Part shown: in pieces, positions 36,394 to 45,969 of the stretch
Position numbering within the stretch: the first letter of the stretch is position 1
Layout: each line of letters starts with the position of its first letter
Position numbers and translations under genes: made by a program
Notes under the pieces: model-generated
The model's database searches: none
What the model saw: only the letters and a program-made list of their open reading frames with translations
What the model was told of the DNA's origin: nothing
Assembly (NCBI GenBank): GCA_015493635.1
Contig: WGCU01000077.1
Coordinates: 23,442 to 87,441, forward strand
Source of the DNA: Spirochaetaceae bacterium
GTDB taxonomy: Bacteria > Spirochaetota > Spirochaetia > B11-G9
Direction: 5' to 3'
Length of the DNA stretch: 64,000 bases

Positions 36394-38266
36394 AGTACTG
36401 GAGATACAGTCAACGAAAGATAATGTAATGCTGGGTCTGCAAAAAGCACTCTCGGAATACTCCATCGCCGCACTTACCAGAAAGGGAGGGAAAGTCCTTT
36501 TCGATTATGTGGATTCTGTTGATAAAATAGAACTTGAATATACGCCTACTGTTCTTTCCCCAAAGAAGTTCTTTTTCCCGCAGGAGGAAGTTATTCTGGA
36601 GTATACCCTTGAAGGAAAGGTGAATACAAAAATTGAGTATAAAAAGACAGTCCTGTTCGGTGTCAGACCCTGTGATATAACCGGAATACAGATCCTTGAT
36701 GAAGCATTCTCAGAAAGTAACGGGGATCCGAACTACCTTACAAAACGGGAAAACTCGGTAATTATCGGCATCGACTGTAAAAGCGTATGTGATGAAAACG
36801 CCTTTTGCTACAAGGTGGCTTCCCAGAATCCGGAGAAAGGGTTTGATATCATGCTCCGCGATCTTGGGAATGATTATGCCATGACCATCGCGACCCGGAA
36901 AGGTGAAGTGTTTGCTGAAGAATATTTCTCAACCTTCAAACCTGATTATGAGGCGCTGCATGAGTTCCGCGTTCAAAAAGAACGGGCCTTTGAAGAAGCG
37001 GGAGGTCCCTTTGAAGAACTTGAAAACCTGCCTGCAATATTCAGTGAGAACCAGTTTCATCCCATTTGGGATTCAGAAGCAGAACGGTGCTTAAGCTGCG
37101 GTTCCTGTATCATGGTGTGTCCGACCTGTTACTGTTTCGATGTAATTGATGAGCTTTCCCTCAGTATGAAGATAGGAGACCGCCTCAGGAGATGGGACGC
37201 ATGTATGCTGCGCAGTTTCGCGGAAGTATCCGGCGGTGAAAATTTCCGGGAAGAGGTAAAAAACAGGGTAAAGCACCGTATAAACAGAAAGTTCAATTTC
37301 CTCATGCTGAAACACGGCAGATCTGTCTGTGTCGGCTGCGGCAGATGTGTACGGAGCTGTCTTGCTGATATTTCTCCGGTAACAATCGTGGATGCCCTGA
37401 CAAAAACAAGTAAAGAGATGAGACTTGAAGAAAAAAACAATGATCTGTACCTGCCGGAGAAAGCATACATACGGAAGATAGAATCATTTACGGACAAAGA
37501 AAAGTTTTTTGAACTGGAAATGGAAAATGGTAAAAGCCTCGGGGCGCAGCCGGGTCAGTTTATCCTTCTTTCCATCTTCGGGATCGGGGAAGCTGCCATA
37601 TCCGTATCTTCACCCCCCAGTTTCGGAGACCGGTTTGAAATTGTTGTCCGTGCGGTTGGAGATGTTACCAACAAACTTCATACCCTTACTGAAGGTGATT
37701 TTGTTTTTATACGGGGGCCTTTCGGCCATGGCTTTGATGAAAACATATTACGGAAAATGAAGGGGAAACATCTGCTCTTTATAGCCGGAGGTATAGGATA
37801 CGTTCCGCTCCGTTCTCTCATTAACCTCACCTTAAAACAGACAGATTTGTACAAAAAGATATCAATTCTGTATGGCTGTAAAACACCTGAAGACAGGATG
37901 TACAAGGATGAACTTGCCTATATTTCAACCCTCGGAGGCAACGTGGAACTCCTTGAAACTGTTGATAAGGGTGATGATACCTGGCTTAAAAATACCGGGG
38001 TAATAACAACCCTTATTCCCCAGGTCGATTTCGATCCTGAAGAGACAATTGCTGTTGTCTGCGGACCGCCGGTTATGTACAAATTCGTAACAAAAACCCT
38101 GAATGACCACGGTATTCCCAACAGCAGCATCTACGTTTCTCTGGAGAGAAGGATGAAATGCGGCGTAGGCAAGTGCGGCCACTGCCAGATTGATGATATC
38201 TATGTATGTCAGGATGGCCCTGTTTTCAGGTTCTCGGATATAGAAGATAAAGAGGAGGCACTGTAA
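36386..38266 (+). CDS. [NiFe] (sulf)hydrogenase fused beta (Fe-S) + gamma (FAD/NAD(P)-binding) subunit
   Basis: 626 aa; 'CLSCGSCIMVCPTCYC' and 'CVGCGRCVRSCLADISPV' followed by FNR-like 'GQFILLSIFGIGEAAISVSSPP', 'LLFIAGGIGYVPLRSLI', 'VVCGPPVMYKFV', C-terminal 'CGVGKCGHCQIDDIYVCQDGPVF'. Confidence 0.9.
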   Translation: MTEVLEIQSTKDNVMLGLQKALSEYSIAALTRKGGKVLFDYVDSVDKIELEYTPTVLSPKKFFFPQEEVILEYTLEGKVNTKIEYKKTVLFGVRPCDITGIQILDEAFSESNGDPNYLTKRENSVIIGIDCKSVCDENAFCYKVASQNPEKGFDIMLRDLGNDYAMTIATRKGEVFAEEYFSTFKPDYEALHEFRVQKERAFEEAGGPFEELENLPAIFSENQFHPIWDSEAERCLSCGSCIMVCPTCYCFDVIDELSLSMKIGDRLRRWDACMLRSFAEVSGGENFREEVKNRVKHRINRKFNFLMLKHGRSVCVGCGRCVRSCLADISPVTIVDALTKTSKEMRLEEKNNDLYLPEKAYIRKIESFTDKEKFFELEMENGKSLGAQPGQFILLSIFGIGEAAISVSSPPSFGDRFEIVVRAVGDVTNKLHTLTEGDFVFIRGPFGHGFDENILRKMKGKHLLFIAGGIGYVPLRSLINLTLKQTDLYKKISILYGCKTPEDRMYKDELAYISTLGGNVELLETVDKGDDTWLKNTGVITTLIPQVDFDPEETIAVVCGPPVMYKFVTKTLNDHGIPNSSIYVSLERRMKCGVGKCGHCQIDDIYVCQDGPVFRFSDIEDKEEAL

Positions 38267-39012
38267 TGAGTAAACCAAAAGTAGCTTTCTTTGATTTTAC
38301 ATCCTGTGAGGGATGCCAGCTGTCCATTCTTAATCTTGAAACAGAATTACTGGATCTGCTGGAAATTATCGATATAGTGGAGTTCAGAGAAGCAATGAGT
38401 GAAAAATCTCCGGTTTTTGACATTGCTGTTATAGAGGGGAGTTACTCCCGGGACAGTGATTTGAAGCGGCTTAAAAAAATACGTGAAACAGCCTCGGTTG
38501 TTGTAGCCCTCGGAGCTTGTGCCCACATAGGAGGGATAAACGCTCTCCGCAACAGTCAGAACAAGGAAGATTTGATGAAAAAGGTGTATCCTGATAATCC
38601 GTTCCTGTACGAAACGAACGAAAAAGCTCTTCCGATCTCGGGAGCTATCAAGGTAGATGCCTTTGTTCCAGGGTGTCCCGTTGATGTCAAGGAGTTTGTA
38701 CGGGTTGTCAAGAACCTTGTCCTTGGTAAAGATCCGGGACTCCCGACCTACCCCGTCTGTGTTGAATGTAAATTAAACGAGAATGTCTGTGTGTATGAGC
38801 TGGGAAAAACCTGTCTCGGTCCGGTGGTACGTGCCGGCTGCAATGCCGTCTGTACGAGCAGCGGAGGTGTATGCATCGGCTGCAGAGGACTTATCCCGAA
38901 TCCTAATATTAATTCCCAGAAAGATATTATGGAGAAATACGGCCTTGATATGAAGCGGATTATCGATTCCGTCAATATGTTCATGACTGAAGATGCCAAG
39001 GGGGTACAATAA
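38266..39012 (+). CDS. hydD: [NiFe] (sulf)hydrogenase small subunit (delta)
   Basis: 248 aa; 'KVAFFDFTSCEGCQLSILNLETELLDLL', 'VALGACAHIGGINALRN', 'CVYELGKTCLGPVVRAGCNAVC'. Confidence 0.93.
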   Translation: MSKPKVAFFDFTSCEGCQLSILNLETELLDLLEIIDIVEFREAMSEKSPVFDIAVIEGSYSRDSDLKRLKKIRETASVVVALGACAHIGGINALRNSQNKEDLMKKVYPDNPFLYETNEKALPISGAIKVDAFVPGCPVDVKEFVRVVKNLVLGKDPGLPTYPVCVECKLNENVCVYELGKTCLGPVVRAGCNAVCTSSGGVCIGCRGLIPNPNINSQKDIMEKYGLDMKRIIDSVNMFMTEDAKGVQ

Positions 39013-40313
39013 TGGGCGAAACAATTACTATTGGGGTAAATCACATAACCCGGGTTGAAGGTCACGGAAATATAAAGGTAGATGTTCAAAACGGTGAAGT
39101 AAAAGAATGCAAACTTGAAATTGTAGAAGCACCCCGTTTTTTTGAAGCGATGCTTGAGGGAAGACACTATACGGAAGCATCTCTGATAACATCAAGGATC
39201 TGCGGTATCTGCTCGGTCGGGCACCAGCTTGCGTCGGTAAAAGCAACGGAGGATGCCTTTGGCATAAAACTTTCAAAGCAGAACAGGCAGCTTAAAACAC
39301 TCCTGGACATGGGACAGTATTTTGAATCGCACGTGCTGCACACCTACTTTCTCGCGGTTCCGGATTTTGTCGGCGCCCCCTCGGTCTTTCCCCTTATTGC
39401 TACCCATAAGGATGTCGTCCTCTCAGCATTAAAATTAAAAAAACTGGGACATGATATAGGGGATATGGTCGCAGGACGCCTCGTTCATCCTATTTCCATG
39501 ACACCCGGAGGATTTACCATGATGCCGACGGAAAAGAAACTGGAAGAGATTCTCGACCGGATTCAGGATGCAAAGGGTGAACTGGAAGACGGAGCAAAAC
39601 TTATTTCCCAGCTGAAGCTCCCTGATTTTCAGCGGGAAACTGAGTATATATCCCTCTACAAAGAGGGAGAGTACGCTTTTATAGACGGGAACATCTATTC
39701 CAGTGATAAGGGTGAAATTTCCTACAAAGATTACAGGAACGTAACAAACGAATACCTTGTTCCCCACTCAACTGCCAAAAGAACCCGTTTTTCCCGCAGT
39801 TCATACATGGTTGGAGCCCTCGCGCGATTCAACAACAACTACTCCTGGCTCAGTGACAGTGCCAAGGAAGCAGCCGAAACACTTGGCCTGAAACAGGGCT
39901 GCTACAACCCGTATATGAATACGGTCGCGCAGATGGTGGAGCTGTTTCATATTATCGATAACAGCACAGCTATCATTGAAGACATGCTCTCAAACGGTAT
40001 AAAAGATGAAAAACCGGTGGTTCCGGAACTTAAAAACTGTACCGGTGTCGGGGCAGTGGAGGTCCCCCGGGGGATTCTGTTCCATGAATATACCTATGAT
40101 GACAAGGGGTTCATTACAAAAGCGAACTGTATTATCCCTACCGGCCAGAACCTGCAGAACATTGAAGATGATATGAACGAGATTGTTCCTGCCGCGCTGA
40201 AGGTCCGTTCAAAAGAAGAGCTGACCCTCGATCTTGAAATGCTTGTCCGGGCGTACGATCCGTGTATATCCTGCTCATGTCACCTGCTGGATGTTGAATT
40301 TATAAATGAATAA
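39012..40313 (+). CDS. hydA: [NiFe] (sulf)hydrogenase large subunit (alpha), group 3b-like
   Basis: 433 aa; N-terminal 'RICGICSVGHQLAS' and C-terminal 'AYDPCISCSCHLLDVEFINE' NiFe ligand motifs. Confidence 0.95.
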   Translation: MGETITIGVNHITRVEGHGNIKVDVQNGEVKECKLEIVEAPRFFEAMLEGRHYTEASLITSRICGICSVGHQLASVKATEDAFGIKLSKQNRQLKTLLDMGQYFESHVLHTYFLAVPDFVGAPSVFPLIATHKDVVLSALKLKKLGHDIGDMVAGRLVHPISMTPGGFTMMPTEKKLEEILDRIQDAKGELEDGAKLISQLKLPDFQRETEYISLYKEGEYAFIDGNIYSSDKGEISYKDYRNVTNEYLVPHSTAKRTRFSRSSYMVGALARFNNNYSWLSDSAKEAAETLGLKQGCYNPYMNTVAQMVELFHIIDNSTAIIEDMLSNGIKDEKPVVPELKNCTGVGAVEVPRGILFHEYTYDDKGFITKANCIIPTGQNLQNIEDDMNEIVPAALKVRSKEELTLDLEMLVRAYDPCISCSCHLLDVEFINE

Positions 40314-40758
40314 CCCGGTCCTTGTCCTCGGCGTAGGGAATCCTCTACGCCGGGACGACGGGATCGGTCCCGCGGTTATACGGAAACTGTCAGAACGGAA
40401 AGAGGAATCATGTATCCTTCCTGACACAGATATTGTTGACGGAGGAACTGACGGCCTGGGGCTTATTGAATACTTCAAAAAGTATAAAAGAGTCATCCTT
40501 GTTGATGCTGTTGAAATGGGAAAGCCCCCCGGAAGTATTAAAATTTTCACCCCGGATGAAGCTGTTTTACACAGCGGCACCGATTCACTCTCTACCCATG
40601 GTTTCGGTATTCCGGAACTTATTAACCTTGCCCGGGAACTGGACATCCTTCCCGATCTTACGGTCATCGGCATACAGCCGGAAACAACGCAATACGGACT
40701 TGAACTCTCAAAAACCGTTTCATCCTGCATTGAGAAAGTGTGCCGGCTTATTGAATAA
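40306..40758 (+). CDS. Hydrogenase maturation protease
   Basis: 150 aa; 'VLVLGVGNPLRRDDGIGPAVIRKL', 'ILVDAVEMGKPPGSIKIF', 'STHGFGIPELINLARELD'. Confidence 0.92.
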   Translation: MNNPVLVLGVGNPLRRDDGIGPAVIRKLSERKEESCILPDTDIVDGGTDGLGLIEYFKKYKRVILVDAVEMGKPPGSIKIFTPDEAVLHSGTDSLSTHGFGIPELINLARELDILPDLTVIGIQPETTQYGLELSKTVSSCIEKVCRLIE

Positions 40759-40782
40759 AATAAAAGCAGTACGTATGCAGCC

Positions 40783-40811
40783 TTGCACATTGGATTGCTT
40801 TCTGGTATGGT
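40783..40811 (+). promoter_or_regulatory. Predicted promoter of pur operon
   Basis: TTGCAC-N17-TATGGT, placing the start site just upstream of the riboswitch. Confidence 0.45.
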
Positions 40812-40821
40812 CAGCTTAACA

Positions 40822-40888
40822 GCTCATATATTTCTGGAGATAGGGTCCGGAAGTTTCTACAGGCAGCCGTAAATTGCCTACTATGAGC
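40822..40888 (+). ncRNA. Purine riboswitch, guanine class predicted
   Basis: GCTCATATATTTCTGGAGATAGGGTCCGGAAGTTTCTACAGGCAGCCGTAAATTGCCTACTATGAGC: P1 CTCATA/TATGAG, L2 GATAGGG, J2/3 TTTCTAC, P3 AGGCAG/TTGCCT, L3 CCGTAAA, and ACU before P1 3' strand (C at the specificity position). Confidence 0.93.
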
Positions 40889-40926
40889 GGAGACAGCTTC
40901 TATATCAGACCTCTCTTCTTTTTATA

Positions 40927-40948
40927 AAACAGCACCAATGCTGTTTTT
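40927..40948 (+). terminator. Intrinsic terminator of the riboswitch expression platform
   Basis: AAACAGCA-CCAA-TGCTGTTT then T-run. Confidence 0.8.
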
Positions 40949-40963
40949 ACAGAGTGGGGGGCA

Positions 40964-41010
40964 GAAGGTTCTCTCCGCCGGCCCTTATTTTCCGGCCTGG
41001 AGGGTCCTTC
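40964..41010 (+). promoter_or_regulatory. Long hairpin covering the purL Shine-Dalgarno
   Basis: GAAGG..CTCTCCGCCGG-N10-CCGGC..GGAGGG.CCTTC; the GGAGGG 11 nt before ATG 41015 lies in the 3' arm. Confidence 0.65.
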
Positions 41011-41014
41011 TAAA

Positions 41015-44000
41015 ATGCACAGTTCCTTTCGTGTCTTTGTAGAGAAGAGGCACGGCTATTCGGCAAAATCAAAAAACATTCTGAAAGAGCTAAAGAGCCT
41101 TTTTCATCTCCCTTTACTGGAAGATGTGAGACTCATAACATTTTACGAAATCTTCGGGCCTTCCCCGGAAGAAGGGATGAAGTACGCAGAGGAGATCCTT
41201 TCCGAACCCCCTGCGGATATCTTTTCTACGGAATTTCAATCCTCAGAAGGAAGATTTATTGCCGCGGAGTACCTGCCGGGTCAGTTTGACCAGCGGGCCG
41301 ATTCAGCAGAATCCTGTTTTGCCCTTCTTCTGGGCCGTGACGGAGTTTCCGTAAGGTCCGGACAGATACTGGATCTTACCGGCAGTATTTCGCAGGAGGA
41401 GTACAGCCGGATAAAGGACTACTGGATAAACCCCGTTGAGATGAGGGAGAAGCGTTTTGAACCGGAGCCCGCTCTGGGAACTTACCCGCCGCCGGAGAAA
41501 CCGGAAATACTTACCGGATTCACCGCCGCAGGAAAAGATGATCTGGAGAAGATTATCTTAAAATACGGTCTTGCAATGGACATAAAGGATCTGATGTTTA
41601 CTCAGGAGTACTTCAAGTCAATAGACAGAGATCCTTACCTTGGCGAGATCAGGGTAGTGGACACATACTGGTCGGACCACTGCAGACACACCACCTTTGA
41701 AACTGAACTTTCGGAAATAGAATTTCCTTCCCGGGGAATTACAGAGCCTGTCAGGGAGGCATGGGAAACCTACCTGGCTGCCCGGAATCGTACCGGTAGA
41801 GAGTCGAAACCTGTTACCCTTATGGACATAGCAACAATATGGGGAAAGGATATGCTCAAACGGGGTAAACTCGAAGACCTGGAGGTATCCGAGGAGATAA
41901 ATGCCGCAAGCGTAAAGATAAAAGCGGATACACCCTCCGGAGAAATTGACTGGCTTATGATGTTCAAGAATGAAACCCACAACCATCCCACGGAACTCGA
42001 GCCCTTCGGAGGAGCATCCACCTGTATCGGAGGGGCCATAAGGGATCCTCTTTCGGGAAGAGCCTTCGTATACCAGGCGGCAAGGATTACCGGAAGCGCG
42101 GATCCCAGAAAGGGACCCGAAGAAACCCTTAAAGGGAAACTGCCCCAGAGGTACATTACAACGAGAGCCGCCGCCGGCTACAGTTCCTACGGGAACCAGA
42201 TTGGGCTCGCTACATCCTTTGTCAGGGAGATATACGACAGCGGTTACGCAGCAAAACGGATGGAGGTTGGAGCGGTAGTTGGCGGTGCCCCGGCGGAACA
42301 TGTTATCCGTGAAGCTCCGGCTCCCGGAGACGTAGTGCTTGTAATAGGGGGTGCAACGGGCAGAGACGGATGCGGGGGTGCTACAGGATCCTCGAAGAGC
42401 CACAAGGAAGACTCCATAACCACAGCGGGAGCGGAGGTTCAAAAGGGGAACGCCCCGGAGGAAAGAAAACTCCAAAGACTTTTCCGAAGCAAGAAAGCTG
42501 CATCCATAATAAAGAGATGCAACGACTTCGGGGCCGGGGGAGCATGTGTTGCAATAGGGGAGCTCAGTCCCGGGGTAAGGATACACCTGGACAGACTTCC
42601 GGTTAAGTACCGGGGACTTTCGGCAACGGAACTGGCAATATCCGAATCCCAGGAAAGGATGGCCGTTGTAGTAGCCGCCGAAAACCGGGACAAGATGATA
42701 GAACTGGCGGCAGAGGAGAACCTCGAAGCCGTGAGCGCCGCGGAGATAACGGATAACCGGCGGCTTATAATGGAGTACGGCAGCGAAAGAGTTGTGGATA
42801 TCAGCCGCAGCTTTCTCGACACCAGCGGAGTTGACCGGAAAACAACGGCAAAGATAAAAGAGATCGATCCCCTGACAGCCCCTTTCACACCGAAGGCGGA
42901 TGGAGAAAGCATAAAAGAAAAACTTTTAAACCGCTTAGGCAGACTCGATGTTGCCGGCAGAAAGGGTCTTGTAGAGATGTTCGACAGCACCGTGGGCGCC
43001 GGAACAGTACTTATGCCCCTTGGCGGGGTGTATCAGGAGACGGAGGCTGAAGCCTCGGTTCATCTCCTGCCCATTACAGGAACGAAGACTGCCAGCGTTC
43101 TTGCCGCGGGCTACAACCCTGAGATTTCAAAGTGGAGCCCCTTTCACGGCGCTGTTTATGCGGTTACAGAAGCCCTGTCACGGATTGCAGCTGCCGGAGG
43201 GAACTGGGAGAAAACAAGGTTCAGCTTCCAGGAGTACTTCCCCTCCCCCGGCAGCAATCCTCAGATGTGGGGGCTGCCCCTTTCGGCCCTTTTAGGGGGA
43301 TTATGGGCTCAGGCAGCCTTTGACCTTCCGGCGATCGGGGGAAAGGACAGCATGTCGGGAACCTTCGAAAACCTTACTGTACCCCCTGCTCTTATAGCCT
43401 TCGGGGTAACCACCGCCAGGGGTGACAAGGTTATATCCCCGGAACTAAAAAAGGCCGGTAATTCCCTGTATCTTCTCTACACTCCCAGAGACAGCAGCCT
43501 TCTGCCGGAGGTCGGGGTCTTCAAGAAAAACATGCGGATTCTGCAGGAGGGGATAAAAGGGGGCAGGATAGTTTCCGCCTGGAGCCTTAAGGAGGGGGGA
43601 CTGGCCGAAGCCCTCGCCAAGGTATCCTTCGGCAACAGACTCGGAGCGGAGGTGGACCTGACCGGCATTGATATCGGCCTGTTCGATCTCTCCTACGGAA
43701 GCTTCCTGATAGAAGCGGAGCAGGGGTCTAACATCCGGGAAGCTGAAAGGTTAGGAGAGGTTATCCCCTCCCGGAAACTCAAACTGAAAGGGGAACATGG
43801 AGAGGAAACCATAGCCTTAAAGGAAGTCTTCGAAGAAAGCAGGAAAACTCTTTCGGAAGTTTTTCCCCTTTCCAATTCACCTGAGGGAGATGTCAGGATC
43901 AAAGAGAATCTGAAGACTAAACAGACAGCAGCCGGGTTTAAAGAGAGTCTTGCATCCCCGGTAATCCCCACCCCTCCCAAAGTAATTATCCCCGTGTTCT

Positions 44001-44764
44001 ACGGAACCAACTGTGAGGATGAAAGCACTCTGGCCTTCCGGAAAGAGGGAGCGGATGTGGAAACCTTTATATTCAGAAACAGAAGCTCTTCGGATGTAAA
44101 GGAATCCATAAGAGTTCTGTCGGAGAGGATAAAAAACAGCCGGATACTCTTTCTTCCCGGAGGGTTCTCCGCCGGAGACGAGCCTGACGGATCGGGAAAG
44201 TTTATAGTCTCTGTTCTCAAGACCCCTTCGGTATCGGATGCGGTAAGCACCCTTCTGGAAAAAGAGGGGCTTATCCTTGGTATCTGCAACGGCTTTCAGG
44301 CCCTTATAAAATCGGGGCTCCTCCCCTACGGGAAGATCGGAGGCGTGGATGAAAAATCTCCCACCCTTATCGAGAACACCGTCGGGAGACACATCTCTGC
44401 AATTGCACCGACCAGATACACCGGAGCTTCATCTCCCTGGCTGGAAGGATTTACCGAAGGGGAGATCCATCACCTTCCTTTTTCCCACGGCGAAGGCAGA
44501 TTCAAGGCTGAACCGGAGGTTCTGGACAAACTGTTTGCCTCCGGCCAGGTAGCTTTTCAGTACGCTGACCTTAAGGGCAATCCTCTTACAGGGGAGGACT
44601 GCATAAACGGAAGTGACGGAGGAGTGGAAGGGATCATCTCTCCGGACGGCAGGATCCTGGGGAAGATGGGGCACAGTGAAAGATACAGGGATATGCTCTA
44701 TAAAAACTATCCCGGATTCAAACATCAGAACATATTTGCAGCTGGAGTAAGATATTTTAAGTAA
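41015..44764 (+). CDS. purL: Phosphoribosylformylglycinamidine synthase, single-chain with C-terminal glutaminase
   Basis: 1249 aa; 'VVDTYWSDHCRHTTFETEL', 'MMFKNETHNHPTELEPFGGASTCIGGAIRDPLSGRAF', amidotransferase 'IPVFYGTNCEDESTLAF...LPGGFSAGDEPDGSGKF...LGICNGFQALI'. Confidence 0.97.
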   Translation: MHSSFRVFVEKRHGYSAKSKNILKELKSLFHLPLLEDVRLITFYEIFGPSPEEGMKYAEEILSEPPADIFSTEFQSSEGRFIAAEYLPGQFDQRADSAESCFALLLGRDGVSVRSGQILDLTGSISQEEYSRIKDYWINPVEMREKRFEPEPALGTYPPPEKPEILTGFTAAGKDDLEKIILKYGLAMDIKDLMFTQEYFKSIDRDPYLGEIRVVDTYWSDHCRHTTFETELSEIEFPSRGITEPVREAWETYLAARNRTGRESKPVTLMDIATIWGKDMLKRGKLEDLEVSEEINAASVKIKADTPSGEIDWLMMFKNETHNHPTELEPFGGASTCIGGAIRDPLSGRAFVYQAARITGSADPRKGPEETLKGKLPQRYITTRAAAGYSSYGNQIGLATSFVREIYDSGYAAKRMEVGAVVGGAPAEHVIREAPAPGDVVLVIGGATGRDGCGGATGSSKSHKEDSITTAGAEVQKGNAPEERKLQRLFRSKKAASIIKRCNDFGAGGACVAIGELSPGVRIHLDRLPVKYRGLSATELAISESQERMAVVVAAENRDKMIELAAEENLEAVSAAEITDNRRLIMEYGSERVVDISRSFLDTSGVDRKTTAKIKEIDPLTAPFTPKADGESIKEKLLNRLGRLDVAGRKGLVEMFDSTVGAGTVLMPLGGVYQETEAEASVHLLPITGTKTASVLAAGYNPEISKWSPFHGAVYAVTEALSRIAAAGGNWEKTRFSFQEYFPSPGSNPQMWGLPLSALLGGLWAQAAFDLPAIGGKDSMSGTFENLTVPPALIAFGVTTARGDKVISPELKKAGNSLYLLYTPRDSSLLPEVGVFKKNMRILQEGIKGGRIVSAWSLKEGGLAEALAKVSFGNRLGAEVDLTGIDIGLFDLSYGSFLIEAEQGSNIREAERLGEVIPSRKLKLKGEHGEETIALKEVFEESRKTLSEVFPLSNSPEGDVRIKENLKTKQTAAGFKESLASPVIPTPPKVIIPVFYGTNCEDESTLAFRKEGADVETFIFRNRSSSDVKESIRVLSERIKNSRILFLPGGFSAGDEPDGSGKFIVSVLKTPSVSDAVSTLLEKEGLILGICNGFQALIKSGLLPYGKIGGVDEKSPTLIENTVGRHISAIAPTRYTGASSPWLEGFTEGEIHHLPFSHGEGRFKAEPEVLDKLFASGQVAFQYADLKGNPLTGEDCINGSDGGVEGIISPDGRILGKMGHSERYRDMLYKNYPGFKHQNIFAAGVRYFK

Positions 44765-44776
44765 GGAGGCATTTTT

Positions 44777-45256
44777 ATGCAGGTGGCGCTGATTATGGGA
44801 TCAAAATCCGACACGAAGAGTATGGCCCCCGCCGCTGAACTATTAAAGGATTTTGGAGTAAAGGCACGTTCCTTCATTCTCTCCGCCCACAGGGTACCGG
44901 AGAAGCTGGAGGAGGTTCTAAGGGAGCTGGAAAAAGAGGATACCGTCTGCATAATTGCAGGAGCCGGCCTAGCGGCGCATCTGCCCGGGGTTATTGCATC
45001 AAAGACGCTGATCCCTGTTGTGGGGGTACCCCTGGATGTAAAGCTCGGAGGAATGGATGCCCTTCTCTCCATAGTCCAGATGCCCAAGGGAATACCCGTG
45101 GCAACGGTCGGGATAGGCAACTCGGTAAACGGAGCACTGACAGCACTGCAGTTTGCCGCCGCAGCTGATCCGTCTGTAAAAGAAAAACTGTCTGAATACA
45201 GAAAAAACATGAAAGAAAAATTTTTATCCGAAAACGGAGGGGAGATTACGTTATGA
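44777..45256 (+). CDS. purE: PurE, N5-CAIR mutase (class I-like)
   Basis: 159 aa; '[25 protein letters not shown]', '[11 protein letters not shown]', '[25 protein letters not shown]'. Confidence 0.95.
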   Translation: MQVALIMGSKSDTKSMAPAAELLKDFGVKARSFILSAHRVPEKLEEVLRELEKEDTVCIIAGAGLAAHLPGVIASKTLIPVVGVPLDVKLGGMDALLSIVQMPKGIPVATVGIGNSVNGALTALQFAAAADPSVKEKLSEYRKNMKEKFLSENGGEITL

Positions 45257-45969
45257 CAAAAGGGAAGATGATCTATGAGGGAAAGGCAAAACAGCTCTTT
45301 GAGACTGAAGACAGGAACAAAGTACTGGTCTATTTCAAGGACGATGCCACTGCATTGAACGGAGCCAAGATGGCTCAGATTCACGACAAGGGAATTGTAA
45401 ACAACAAGATTACATCCATGCTTTTCAAGCTGCTGGAGAAAGAGGGAATTCCGACCCATTTTATCGATAGAATAAGCGACAGGGAACAGCTCTGCAGGAA
45501 AGTCGATATCTTCCCCCTTGAGGTAATTGTAAGGAACGTTGTTGCAGGGCACATGGCTGAACGTGTAGGGCTTCCCGAGGGAACGGAGATACCCAACACC
45601 ATATTCGAGATAAGCTATAAAAAGGACGAACTCGGAGATCCGCTTATAAACGATCACTATGCGGTAGCCCTGGGTGCGGCCACCTACGAAGAACTCAAAG
45701 AAATCTACGCCATGGCCGGCAGAATAAACAAGATCCTTATCGATTTCTTTGCCACCCTGGGTTTGAGACTTGTGGACTTCAAACTCGAGTTCGGGAAGGA
45801 CGAAGAGGGGAACATTCTTCTTGCCGACGAGATAAGCCAGGACACGTGCAGACTGTGGGATCTTGAAACCGGGAAAAAGATGGACAAGGACCGGTTCAGA
45901 AGAGACCTGGGAGATCTGGAAGAGACCTACCGGGAAATTCTGAAACGTGTGGAGTCAAAGCTTAAATGA
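45253..45969 (+). CDS. purC: SAICAR synthetase
   Basis: 238 aa; '[32 protein letters not shown]', '[11 protein letters not shown]', '[29 protein letters not shown]'. Confidence 0.97.
   Translation: MTKGKMIYEGKAKQLFETEDRNKVLVYFKDDATALNGAKMAQIHDKGIVNNKITSMLFKLLEKEGIPTHFIDRISDREQLCRKVDIFPLEVIVRNVVAGHMAERVGLPEGTEIPNTIFEISYKKDELGDPLINDHYAVALGAATYEELKEIYAMAGRINKILIDFFATLGLRLVDFKLEFGKDEEGNILLADEISQDTCRLWDLETGKKMDKDRFRRDLGDLEETYREILKRVESKLK

Noticed and set aside
41618-42586. 322-aa minus-strand ORF opposite purL
   Set aside because: Shadow ORF; composition Cys/Tyr/Gly-rich and no family resemblance.
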